From the NCBI GenBank assembly GCA_964520785.1, contig CAZFQG010000264.1, positions 1-6,639 of the forward strand: a stretch of 6,639 nt of DNA, read 5' to 3'. The position numbers were made by a program, and so were the translations under genes. The notes under the pieces are model-generated. The model was not told the origin of the DNA and searched no databases. It saw nothing but the letters and a program-made list of their open reading frames with translations. Positions 1 through 6,090 of this stretch are shown piece after piece. The number at the start of each line of letters is the position of its first letter. The first letter of the stretch is position 1. The DNA comes from CAZFQG01 sp964520785 (lineage in GTDB: Bacteria > Planctomycetota > Planctomycetia > Pirellulales > Thermoguttaceae).

Positions 1-12
1 CAAATTCCCGTC

Positions 13-43
13 AACCCCAGTTTGCCCAGGTTCCGGGGTTTTT
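13..43 (+). terminator. Weak terminator-like inverted repeat
   Basis: AACCCC (13-18) can pair with GGGGTT (35-40), and the right arm runs straight into a T tract (39-43). The loop is long (16 nt) and the stem only 6 bp, so this is a weak intrinsic-terminator candidate for a gene ending left of the window. No such gene is visible to support it. Confidence 0.22.
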
Positions 44-123
44 GACAGGCCAGGGTGAGGGTGGCCCCTCGGGTGCGGCGCGGACGCCCTCACCACGATC
101 TTTTCCGGCCCGCGGATTTCTTC

Positions 124-152
124 TTGACCCGTTCCGCGAAAACCTCCATACT
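124..152 (+). promoter_or_regulatory. Candidate sigma70-type promoter upstream of the methyltransferase gene
   Basis: TTGACC (124-129) matches the -35 consensus at 5 of 6 positions. CATACT (147-152) matches the -10 consensus at 4 of 6. The spacer is exactly 17 bp. Transcription would start near 159 and leave a leader of about 180 nt before the proposed GTG start at 343. Apart from this box, the 15-bp duplication and the edge repeat, I see nothing convincing in 1-342. The open frame running through it from position 55 has an Arg/Ser/Pro-rich translation unlike the protein that follows. Confidence 0.38.
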
Positions 153-311
153 CCACTCTTCATCGTTGGCCGAGGTACGTCGGGAACCGCGTCTTTTCAT
201 TGGAATGTCGAAAACGGAGTTGCCGCAAAAGCGATCTGACCCCTCGACGGGCGGGCACCTCAAATGTGTCTCCGCGGTGCGCGTTTCGAGGAACGCTCTG
301 GAGCCGCGAAA

Positions 312-341
312 CGAATGGGAGGCCCGCGAATGGGAGGTCCG
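312..341 (+). repeat. 15-bp tandem duplication that doubles a ribosome-binding core
   Basis: Two adjacent 15-bp units, 312-326 and 327-341, share the pattern CGAATGGGAGGyCCG and differ at one base (C323 versus T338). Each contains ATGGGAGG. The second copy puts GGGAGG five bases before the proposed GTG start at 343, so the duplication bears on start choice for the methyltransferase gene. Confidence 0.7.
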
Positions 342-342
342 A

Positions 343-1041
343 GTGGGTCAGGTTCTGTTCCGATGGCGGAGCTACACGTTGATCCCGCTCGTTGCCCTCC
401 TCGGCTACCTCTATGTCGTCGCAGCGTTCGGCCACCGATGGTCGATTGGGTCCTGGGCCGTTGGAGGCACCTCCCTGCTCCTCGGCGAGGCCCTTCGCCT
501 TTCTATCGCCGGACACGCGCGGCCCGGGACATCCGGGCGAGGGACCACAATCCGCGCCGCGACACTGGTCACGGACGGCATGTACGTGGCGACCCGAAAC
601 CCTTTGTACTTGGCGAACTGGCTCCAATGGCTGGGCGCGGCCACGATCACCGGCGCCTGGTGGGCTCCCCCACTCGTCGCCACGGTCGTCGCTCTGCAGT
701 ATCACTTCATTATTCGAGCCGAAGAGGCCTTTCTCGCCCACCAGTTTGGATTGGCGTTCGACCGGTTCGTTGGAAAAACGCCACGTTTCCTTCCGCGGCC
801 GGGTTTTGGTCCGTTTCCAGGCCGCTTCGATTTCCGCAAGGCTCTCTTCCGCGAACACGACACGATCTTCCTCGTTTTCTTGGGACTGTTCATTCCTCCA
901 GCCGCTCGAGCGTTCCTTCAGGAGGGGCCTCCGTGGCCCTGGGCCGCGCTCGGAACGCTCGCCCTCGGCGCCTGGATCGTCACCAAAACAGCAAAAAAAC
1001 GCTCAAAGCAGTTACCAGAAAACTGCCGTAGTCTCAGTTAA
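343..1041 (+). CDS. ICMT/PEMT-like integral-membrane methyltransferase, 232 aa
   Basis: This is probably an S-adenosylmethionine-dependent methyltransferase of the isoprenylcysteine carboxyl methyltransferase / phospholipid methyltransferase superfamily, acting in the membrane. Visible family signatures are DGMYVATRNPLYL (residues 78-90, the GPY..RHP.Y motif with Asn for His at 86), the Glu pair E127-E128, FG..FDRF (135-142) and PRFLP (147-151). Hydrophobic segments lie at about 11-30, 36-54, 88-106, 107-124, 174-191 and 197-215. Family members often end soon after PRFLP. Here about 80 residues follow, with two more hydrophobic segments and a basic end. I chose GTG 343 because GGGAGG sits five bases upstream and the protein then opens as a typical short head (GQVLFRWRSYT) before the first membrane segment. 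The frame stays open back to GTG 55, and ATG 205 is the main alternative, but that extension looks non-coding. Bacteria do not prenylate proteins as eukaryotes do, so the substrate is unknown. The gene is co-oriented with the next pair but 105 bp away. The superfamily call is fairly secure; the exact start is not. Confidence 0.82.
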   Translation: MGQVLFRWRSYTLIPLVALLGYLYVVAAFGHRWSIGSWAVGGTSLLLGEALRLSIAGHARPGTSGRGTTIRAATLVTDGMYVATRNPLYLANWLQWLGAATITGAWWAPPLVATVVALQYHFIIRAEEAFLAHQFGLAFDRFVGKTPRFLPRPGFGPFPGRFDFRKALFREHDTIFLVFLGLFIPPAARAFLQEGPPWPWAALGTLALGAWIVTKTAKKRSKQLPENCRSLS

Positions 1042-1049
1042 TAGAACTG
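1009..1049 (+). repeat. Two successive imperfect hairpin units at the end of the methyltransferase gene
   Basis: CAGTTACCAGAAAACTG (1009-1025) and CAGTTAATAGAACTG (1035-1049) are related sequences, and each folds on CAGTT/AACTG. The second straddles the TAA stop and can be extended to 7 bp with one G-T pair (1033-1051). Neither is followed by a T run, so they could slow or help end transcription but are not a textbook terminator. The second overlaps the possible -10 box of the next operon. Confidence 0.3.
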
Positions 1050-1057
1050 GGTAAACT
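1048..1057 (+). promoter_or_regulatory. Possible -10 element for the phosphoesterase/ATPase operon
   Basis: TAAACT (1052-1057) matches TATAAT at 4 of 6 positions and follows a TG at 1048-1049. It lies about 90 bp before the ATG at 1147, in the only sizeable gap upstream of the pair. The region where a -35 should fall (about 1028-1036) matches poorly. The same ten bases, GGTAAACTGA, recur at the last ten positions of the window, also in a promoter-like setting, which is the main reason to list it. Confidence 0.25.
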
Positions 1058-1096
1058 GAACGGTTGCGGGAGGATTTCCGCGTAATGTGATTCTGC

Positions 1097-1112
1097 GGCG
1101 AAGGAGTTCGCC
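1097..1112 (+). other. Hairpin in the leader of the phosphoesterase gene
   Basis: GGCGAA (1097-1102) and TTCGCC (1107-1112) form a perfect 6-bp stem around the loop GGAG, 34 bases before the ATG. A short palindrome, CGGGATTCCCG (1119-1129), follows just ahead of the ribosome-binding site. Both could affect translation of the operon's first gene. No known regulator is recognised. Confidence 0.3.
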
Positions 1113-1146
1113 CTGCCCCGGGATTCCCGCGAGGAGGCACTGTTTT

Positions 1147-2385
1147 ATGTCGAACTGGCCATTTCGATTCGTCCATGCCTCGGACTTCCATCTGGAAACA
1201 CCGGTCTTCGGTATTACGGATATTCCGGAGAAGTTGCGAGACTTGTTTCTCGAAGCCCCTTTTCTGGCTGCCGAGCGCGTCTTTGAGACGGTTCTCGCGG
1301 AGGACGCCGAGTTCCTCGTCCTCGCCGGAGACATCCTCAACCCGGCTTACACCGGTCCCCGCGGGCCGCTGCTTCTGATCGACCAGTTCGAGCGGCTGAA
1401 GGAGCGCGACATTCCAGTCTACTGGATCGGAGGCCGTGTCGATCCGCCGGAGGCGTGGCCCCCTTCAATCCGCCTCCCGGACAACGTCTTCCTCTTTCCC
1501 AAGGGGCAGACGGTCGCGAAGGTCCACCGCCGCGACGACAGCCCCTTGGCCACGGTCGTCGGACTGAGCTGTCCCGCCGGCGGCTCGCGGCCGGGACCGG
1601 TTCCGGTGGAGGCGTTCTCGCCCGACTCGTCGGGACTCTACACGGTCGCGGTGGCCTACGGCGAGGGGGAGCCGGGGCGGTTTCAAGAGCGCGGGATCGA
1701 TTACTGGGCACTCGGCGGCCGGCACGCGAGGGGAACGCTGGTCTCCGGAGCCAGCAAGGTCCACTACGCCGGCAGTCCCCAAGGCCGCCATCCGGAGGAG
1801 GACGACGTCCACGGCTGTTCGCTCGTCCAGGTGGACGAATCACGAAACACGCGGGTTTCGCTCATCCCCACGGATATGCTCCGCTGGCGGAATGAGCGGA
1901 TCGTCATCGACGAGGCAACAACCCGCGAACAATTGGAAATGTCCCTCCGCGAGCGGATGCACACGCTCATGGAAAACGCCGACGGCGTCGACCTGCTCGT
2001 CGGCTGGACGGTGGCGGGGCTCGGTCCGCTGGCGGCCGAATTGCGAAGGGGGACCCTCGGCAAAACCTTGCTGGACGTACTGCGCGAGGATTACGGCAAA
2101 GGATCGCAAATCGCGTGGAGCACCGATCTGGGGGTCGAATCGAGCGGCGTGCTGCCGCCCCATTGGTACGATCAACAGACGATCCGGGGCGATTTCCTCC
2201 GCGCGGTCCAGTCCTTCCAGGCCGAACCGGGCCGTGCGCTGCAATTGCAGGCATACCTGCCGGAGGACGCCGACGACGAGATCGTTGAGTTGCTCACCGG
2301 GATCGAAACGGCCGCTCGGGGCTCTTTGCTGAATGAAGTCTCGGTACTCGGGGTCGACCTGCTGAGCCCGGAGGAGGTGGCGTGA
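1147..2385 (+). CDS. YhaO-type (SbcD/Mre11-like) calcineurin-like phosphoesterase with degenerate metal site, 412 aa
   Basis: This is the nuclease-type subunit of a two-gene MR-like pair. Start ATG 1147 is chosen for the GAGGAGG (1131-1137) nine bases upstream; an in-frame GTG at 1087 lacks one. Length fits YhaO/SbcD proteins (about 400 aa). Family features in order: VHASDFHL (9-16, motif I with D13 and H15), LVLAGD (58-62, motif II with D62), DIPVYWIGGRVD (88-99, where GNHD is expected), VAVAYGEG (167-174, where an LLHG-like His motif is expected), DYWALGGRH (185-193, where DYWALGHIH is expected) and YAGSPQGRH (207-215, resembling YPG..QGRH). Compared with the usual ligand set, D13, H15, D62 and the last His (H193) remain. 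The Asn-His of GNHD are R97-V98, the motif IV His is Y171, and the first His of GHxH is G191. Two-metal phosphoesterase chemistry is therefore doubtful. The C-terminal half (about 245-412) looks like the family's ATPase-contact and capping region. Stop and next start overlap as TGATG, which implies a stoichiometric complex with the ATPase. No signal peptide or membrane segment is seen, so it is likely cytoplasmic and held at the membrane by its partner. Confidence 0.88.
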   Translation: MSNWPFRFVHASDFHLETPVFGITDIPEKLRDLFLEAPFLAAERVFETVLAEDAEFLVLAGDILNPAYTGPRGPLLLIDQFERLKERDIPVYWIGGRVDPPEAWPPSIRLPDNVFLFPKGQTVAKVHRRDDSPLATVVGLSCPAGGSRPGPVPVEAFSPDSSGLYTVAVAYGEGEPGRFQERGIDYWALGGRHARGTLVSGASKVHYAGSPQGRHPEEDDVHGCSLVQVDESRNTRVSLIPTDMLRWRNERIVIDEATTREQLEMSLRERMHTLMENADGVDLLVGWTVAGLGPLAAELRRGTLGKTLLDVLREDYGKGSQIAWSTDLGVESSGVLPPHWYDQQTIRGDFLRAVQSFQAEPGRALQLQAYLPEDADDEIVELLTGIETAARGSLLNEVSVLGVDLLSPEEVA

Positions 2386-5300
2386 TGAGAATCGCCGGTG
2401 TCCACGTAGACGGTTTCGGAATCTGGAGCGATCTGTCGCTGGATCGGCTCTCGAATGATCTGCACGTCTTCTACGGCCCGAACGAGGCCGGAAAGTCGAC
2501 GCTGATGCAGTTCGTCCGGTCGGTGCTGTACGGCTTTTCCGCGGAGCGTCGGAAGTATTTGCCGCCGTTGCATGGCGGGCGCCCCGGCGGGTCGGTCGAA
2601 TTGACCAGCCCCAACGGCCGGTTTCACGTGTTGCGGCACGACGACGTTCACGACGCAAGCGGCGTGGCCAAGGCCGTCTTGGAGGCGGCCGACGGGACAC
2701 GTCAGGGTGAGCATCTCTTGAAGGTGCTGCTGTGCAATATCGACGAGGCGATCTTCCGGAACGTCTTCGCGGTCGGGCTCCGCGAAATGCAGGAACTGGG
2801 GGCGCTTGGCGATACCGAAGCGGCGGAGATGCTCTACAACATCAGCGCCGGCCTCGACCGCGTGTCGCTGATCGACGTCATCCGCGAGTTGGAACAATCG
2901 CGCAATGCGCTCTACGACTGCCAGTCGGGCGAGGGGCGGATCGTGCGGCTCTTGGAGCGGCGGAATAAGCTCCGTGCCGAAATCGAGGAGCTATCCGCGG
3001 CGACGGCGCGGTATGCGCGGCTGGCGTCGACGCGGAACCAGATGGACCGGGAAATCTCGCGGCTGGAGGAAGAGAAGAACGAAGTCCAGTACCGCGCGAA
3101 GATCATCGAATTGTCGGTGCAATTGCGCGACAAGTGGCTAGAGCGGGCCAGGCTGAACGAACGGCTTGCCGTGTTCGACGCGCCCCCTCCGCCTCCGGAA
3201 GGGGCCGTGGAACAGCTCGCCGAGATCGAGAACAAGCTGGAGGCGCACCGCCGCAGGATGGAAGAGATGTCCGCCGAGCGCCGGCAGTTGAAGGAGTCGG
3301 CCGCGGCGCTGGCCGTCAACGATACGCTGTGGCGGCAGGCGGCGCGGATCGAGGCGCTGTGCGAACAGGAATCGTGGATCGCTTCGCTCCAGAGTTCCAC
3401 CGCCGGGCTCTACGCCGAAATCGAACGGATCGAGAACGAACTCCGCGCCGAACGGGAGCAATTGGGCCTCGGTCACGCGGGCGACCGGGAGGCGATGTCG
3501 GTCTTTTCCAAACCGGCGATCCGCTCCCTCCGCGCTCCGGCGCGCAGGCTGGGAGAAACGCGGCGGCAACTGTCCGAAGCGAAGGACCGCGCCGAAGCGG
3601 CCGAAGAAAAGGCGAGAACGCTGTCAGCCCAAATCGCCGCGGGCTTGAACGACCGCGAGGAGACGACCGCCGGCGACGCGGTCGAGATCGTCGGCGACCT
3701 GGTATCGCGTTTGCGGCGCCGCGTCGAAATGGACGAGCGGCTCGAACGCATGACCAAGAGCCGGGCCGACCTGGAACGGCAGACCCGGGAAAGCCTCGAA
3801 ACCCAATTGCTCCCGCCGTGGGTTCTCATCGGCCTCACCGGGACGTTCATCTTCGGCGGAATTCTGATCGTCGCGGGGTTGTTCATGCCGGAATCGATCA
3901 CCGGGACGGTCGGCTGGGGACTGGCCCTGCTGGGGCTGGTCGGCGCGGTGACCTCCGTGGGCGTGAAGTTTTTCCTCGACCGGTCAAACTCGCGGCACGC
4001 TGACGACTGCCGGAAACAACTGCACATGCTGCAATCCCAGATGCAGCAGACTCGCGCCGAGGCGGAATCGCTCACGGAGCAACTCCCGCCGGGAACCGGA
4101 AACTTTCCCGTCCGCATGGAAGAGGCCGAGCGCGAGCTGGCCGGGCTGGAGACGCTTCTGCCGATCGAGGGGCGGCTCCGCGCGGCGCGGCAGGAGCACG
4201 AGTCGCTCCTGCGCGACGTGGACCGGGTTCAGGAGGAAGTCGACGATGCGCGGCGCCGTTGGCGCAGGGCGCTGGAGGAAGCGCGGCTGCCGGCCGACTT
4301 CAGCCCGAAACAGGTGAAGCAGGTTTATCGGCGTCTGGACGCGATAGAGCGGCTCGTCGAACGGCTCCGCCGGTGCCGGGACGAGGTCGACCAGCGGCAG
4401 CGAGAACTGGACGCCGTTTCCGACCGCGTCCGAGCGCTCGTTGAACAGACGGAAATCCGCGCGACCGCGACGCACGATCCGGTCGAGCAATTGCACCTGC
4501 TGAGGGCGGAACTCGCCGAGCAGGAACAACGCATGGAAAATCGCGAATCGCTCCGCAAGCAGGCGGCCGGGCTGCGGCGGAAGCGGGCGAAGACTCAGGA
4601 AGCACTGAGCCAACTCAAGTACCGGCGCCGCGAGATTCTGCACGAGGCCGGCGCGGAGAATGAAGAAGAACTCAACCGCCGCGCGGAGCGCTACGCGCAG
4701 TACGAAGAACTCCGCCGGCGCCGCGACGCGGTGCAGGACGAGATCGAGAACATCATCCACGGCCAATGCCCCTCCGCCGCGATCGAGGAACAGCTCGCCG
4801 CCGACGCCCTCGATGACCTGGAAGGCCGTTGGGACAAGCTCCAAGAGCGGGTCCAGCACCTCGAGACGCAGCTCCGTGACCGTTTCGAAAAACGGGGTCA
4901 ACTGGCCGAACAGCTCAAGGCGGCCTCCGAAGACCGCCGCCTGCCGGAGAAGCAACTCGAGCTGCAAACCGTTCTGGTCGAAATGAACGCGGCGGTCCGC
5001 CGCTGGCGGGTTCTGGCGACGGCCAGCCGCGTCCTCGATTCCCTCAAAAAGGTCTACGAAAGCGAGCGTCAGCCGGAAACCTTACAGGAGGCGTCCGGAT
5101 ACCTGAATCGGATGACGCAAGGCCGGTATATCCGCGTCTGGACGCCCCTGGGACGCCAGGAGCTACTCGTCGACGACGCTTCCGGGAAAGCGCTTGCGGT
5201 GGAGGCTCTCAGCCGCGGCACCCGCGAACAGTTGTTTCTGAGTTTGCGTCTGGCCCTGGTTTCCTCGTACGGACGCCGTGGGGCGCCCCTGCCGCTGATT

Positions 5301-5900
5301 CTTGACGACGTCCTCGTCAATTTCGACGCGAACCGCGCCCAAGCGGCCGCCGAAGTTCTTCGCGATTTCTCCAAGGCGGGCCACCAGGTTCTCGTCTTTA
5401 CCTGCCACGACCATATCGCCGAAATCTTCCGGGATTTGGGCGTTTCCGTCGACCGCCTGCCTGGCCGAGACCTTGCTCCGAAAGCCGCTCTTAGGAAGAC
5501 GAAAACGCCGCGGCCGGCAAAGTCCCAACCGGTGGCCCCGATCGTGGAGGAGAAGCCGGCGTCGCGCAAGCCGGCCCGCGTCGCGGAGGTTTTGCCGCCG
5601 GAACCGGAGATCGAGGAAACCCCGGCGTTTTCCTCTCCCTGGGAAGTCGCCGAGGTCCACGACGTGCAAGAGGACCTTTTCGACGATGGGAAAGAAGAAT
5701 ACGAGGAAGACGACGAACGCGAGTATGAGGACGAGGAGGAATTCGAAGACGAAGAATACGAGGACGATGACGGAGAAGAAGAGGAAGAGATCGACGACTC
5801 GCTCAGTGAGGAAGACTTCGAGGAATTCGAGCCGGAAGAGGAGGGCGAAGAGGGCTACCGCTGGTACGATTCGGAAGAGGACGATATCGAGGCGGCGTAG
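2385..5900 (+). CDS. YhaN-type SMC/Rad50-like ATPase with central membrane hairpin and acidic tail, 1171 aa
   Basis: This is the ATPase partner of the phosphoesterase. ATG 2385 is preferred over the adjacent GTG 2382 because it gives the TGATG overlap and lies five bases after AGGAGGTGG (2372-2380). Visible order: N-terminal ATPase lobe (1-180) with Walker A GPNEAGKST (31-39) and a likely Q-loop at Q136; heptad-rich coil (about 185-475); two hydrophobic helices (479-500 and 511-531) joined by a short loop; return coil (about 536-870); C-terminal lobe with signature ALSRGTREQ (941-949), Walker B LILDD (971-975) plus NFD (979-981), and H-loop His 1008. The second Walker B acidic residue is Asp (D975), not the usual Glu; I believe this is common in YhaN proteins. 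The seven cysteines are scattered and none forms CxxC, so there is no Rad50 zinc hook. The ATPase ends near 1025. A basic, Pro-rich linker (1031-1065) and a very acidic tail (1096-1171) follow. The B. subtilis homologue is, from memory, about 960 aa, so this one is long. It likely clamps or moves DNA under ATP control at the inner face of the membrane. The ATPase family is certain; the DNA repair role is inferred from homologues. Confidence 0.9.
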   Translation: MRIAGVHVDGFGIWSDLSLDRLSNDLHVFYGPNEAGKSTLMQFVRSVLYGFSAERRKYLPPLHGGRPGGSVELTSPNGRFHVLRHDDVHDASGVAKAVLEAADGTRQGEHLLKVLLCNIDEAIFRNVFAVGLREMQELGALGDTEAAEMLYNISAGLDRVSLIDVIRELEQSRNALYDCQSGEGRIVRLLERRNKLRAEIEELSAATARYARLASTRNQMDREISRLEEEKNEVQYRAKIIELSVQLRDKWLERARLNERLAVFDAPPPPPEGAVEQLAEIENKLEAHRRRMEEMSAERRQLKESAAALAVNDTLWRQAARIEALCEQESWIASLQSSTAGLYAEIERIENELRAEREQLGLGHAGDREAMSVFSKPAIRSLRAPARRLGETRRQLSEAKDRAEAAEEKARTLSAQIAAGLNDREETTAGDAVEIVGDLVSRLRRRVEMDERLERMTKSRADLERQTRESLETQLLPPWVLIGLTGTFIFGGILIVAGLFMPESITGTVGWGLALLGLVGAVTSVGVKFFLDRSNSRHADDCRKQLHMLQSQMQQTRAEAESLTEQLPPGTGNFPVRMEEAERELAGLETLLPIEGRLRAARQEHESLLRDVDRVQEEVDDARRRWRRALEEARLPADFSPKQVKQVYRRLDAIERLVERLRRCRDEVDQRQRELDAVSDRVRALVEQTEIRATATHDPVEQLHLLRAELAEQEQRMENRESLRKQAAGLRRKRAKTQEALSQLKYRRREILHEAGAENEEELNRRAERYAQYEELRRRRDAVQDEIENIIHGQCPSAAIEEQLAADALDDLEGRWDKLQERVQHLETQLRDRFEKRGQLAEQLKAASEDRRLPEKQLELQTVLVEMNAAVRRWRVLATASRVLDSLKKVYESERQPETLQEASGYLNRMTQGRYIRVWTPLGRQELLVDDASGKALAVEALSRGTREQLFLSLRLALVSSYGRRGAPLPLILDDVLVNFDANRAQAAAEVLRDFSKAGHQVLVFTCHDHIAEIFRDLGVSVDRLPGRDLAPKAALRKTKTPRPAKSQPVAPIVEEKPASRKPARVAEVLPPEPEIEETPAFSSPWEVAEVHDVQEDLFDDGKEEYEEDDEREYEDEEEFEDEEYEDDDGEEEEEIDDSLSEEDFEEFEPEEEGEEGYRWYDSEEDDIEAA
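3819..3977 (+). other. Region encoding the central transmembrane hairpin of the ATPase
   Basis: Residues 479-500 (from WVLIGLTG) and 511-531 (WGLALLGLV to KFFL) are two uncharged stretches long enough to cross a membrane, apart from one Lys near the end of the second. About ten residues separate them and charged coiled coil flanks both. Their position is close to the midpoint of the ATPase part (residues 1-1025), so both ATPase lobes would stay in the cytoplasm and the coil apex would be in the membrane. Confidence 0.75.
5670..5897 (+). other. Region encoding the acidic low-complexity tail of the ATPase
   Basis: Residues 1096-1171 contain 49 Asp/Glu in 76 and only three Lys/Arg, with Tyr and Phe spaced through the first half (repeating patterns such as EYEDEEEFEDEEYED). 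The DNA is a purine-rich GAGGAC/GAAGAA tract with the 11-mer GAGGAATTCGA occurring twice (about 5735 and 5819). The tail is probably disordered. A basic linker (ALRKTKTPRPAKSQ, residues 1035-1048) lies before it. Confidence 0.85.
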
Positions 5901-5910
5901 GAAGGAGAGA

Positions 5911-6090
5911 GTGGAGAATTCGACCGGCGCACACGATAGCGATTCCGGGTCCGATGCAACGGACCGGAAGGGACGCAAAACGCGAGGAAAGGCCGCCAGG
6001 CATCGGAAAACGGGGTTCTCGGGCTTCCCTCCGAATCTCCGGCGGCCCCGGACGCGGTCCGCGTGTTTAGAAAACCGTCAGTCGCGGTAG
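5911..6090 (+). CDS. Doubtful 59-aa open frame after the ATPase gene
   Basis: A GTG at 5911 follows AAGGAGAG (5902-5909) directly after the ATPase stop and opens a 59-codon frame ending at TAG 6088-6090. The product would be Arg/Lys/Ser-rich (starting MENSTGAHDSDSGSD) with no recognisable domain. Against it: the Shine-Dalgarno core is only three bases from the GTG, the frame contains the strong 5943-5969 hairpin, and its end overlaps the convergent gene at 6078. It is listed only because of the ribosome-binding site. Confidence 0.15.
   Translation: MENSTGAHDSDSGSDATDRKGRKTRGKAARHRKTGFSGFPPNLRRPRTRSACLENRQSR
5943..5969. terminator. Strong hairpin between convergent genes, probable transcription end
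   Basis: TTCCGG(G)TCCG (5943-5953) pairs with CGGACCGGAA (5960-5969) over 10 bp with a single bulged G, around the 6-nt loop ATGCAA. It lies 42 bases after the ATPase stop, in the spacer between that gene and the minus-strand gene ending at 6078. It could serve either strand. Neither side has a T run, so termination here may be of the U-poor kind or need Rho. Confidence 0.45.
6052..6064. repeat. 13-bp near-perfect palindrome past the minus-strand gene
   Basis: ACGCGG-T-CCGCGT is an inverted repeat with 6-bp arms around one base, 13 bases beyond the stop of the minus-strand gene. As RNA it would make a 5-bp hairpin with a 3-nt loop. As DNA it could bind a dimeric protein. Its position suggests a 3' end element for the minus-strand transcript, again without a T run. 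Confidence 0.35.

Noticed and set aside
90..200. 36-codon minus-strand frame with a basic product (MKRRGSRRTSANDEEW...)
   Set aside because: The amino acid mix is plausible for a tiny basic protein, but there is no Shine-Dalgarno or promoter on that strand, and it overlaps the better-supported plus-strand promoter at 124-152.
55..342. Long N-terminal extension of the methyltransferase frame back to GTG 55 (or ATG 205)
   Set aside because: The added residues are Arg/Ser/Pro-rich and resemble no membrane methyltransferase head. Neither start has a good ribosome-binding site, whereas GTG 343 does.
1087..1146. Upstream GTG 1087 as start of the phosphoesterase
   Set aside because: It would add 20 residues unlike the family, with no ribosome-binding site. 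ATG 1147 has GAGGAGG at good spacing and places motif I at residues 9-16 as usual.
1840..2700. Long minus-strand open frames across the phosphoesterase and ATPase genes (also 2172-2897, 3984-4967 and 5163-5978)
   Set aside because: They are antisense shadows of strongly supported genes in GC-rich DNA. Their translations are Arg/Pro- or Leu/Val-rich complements of the coding strand with no domain.
3134..4003. 289-codon plus-strand frame inside the ATPase gene
   Set aside because: It is an Arg/Gly-rich frame-shifted reading of the coiled-coil region. The ATPase frame is continuous with all motifs in place.
5685..5897. Purine-rich GAGGAC/GAAGAA tract as a DNA-level repeat array
   Set aside because: It is explained by the Asp/Glu codons of the acidic tail. 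Units are irregular with no fixed period, so it is low-complexity coding rather than a tandem repeat or CRISPR-like array.
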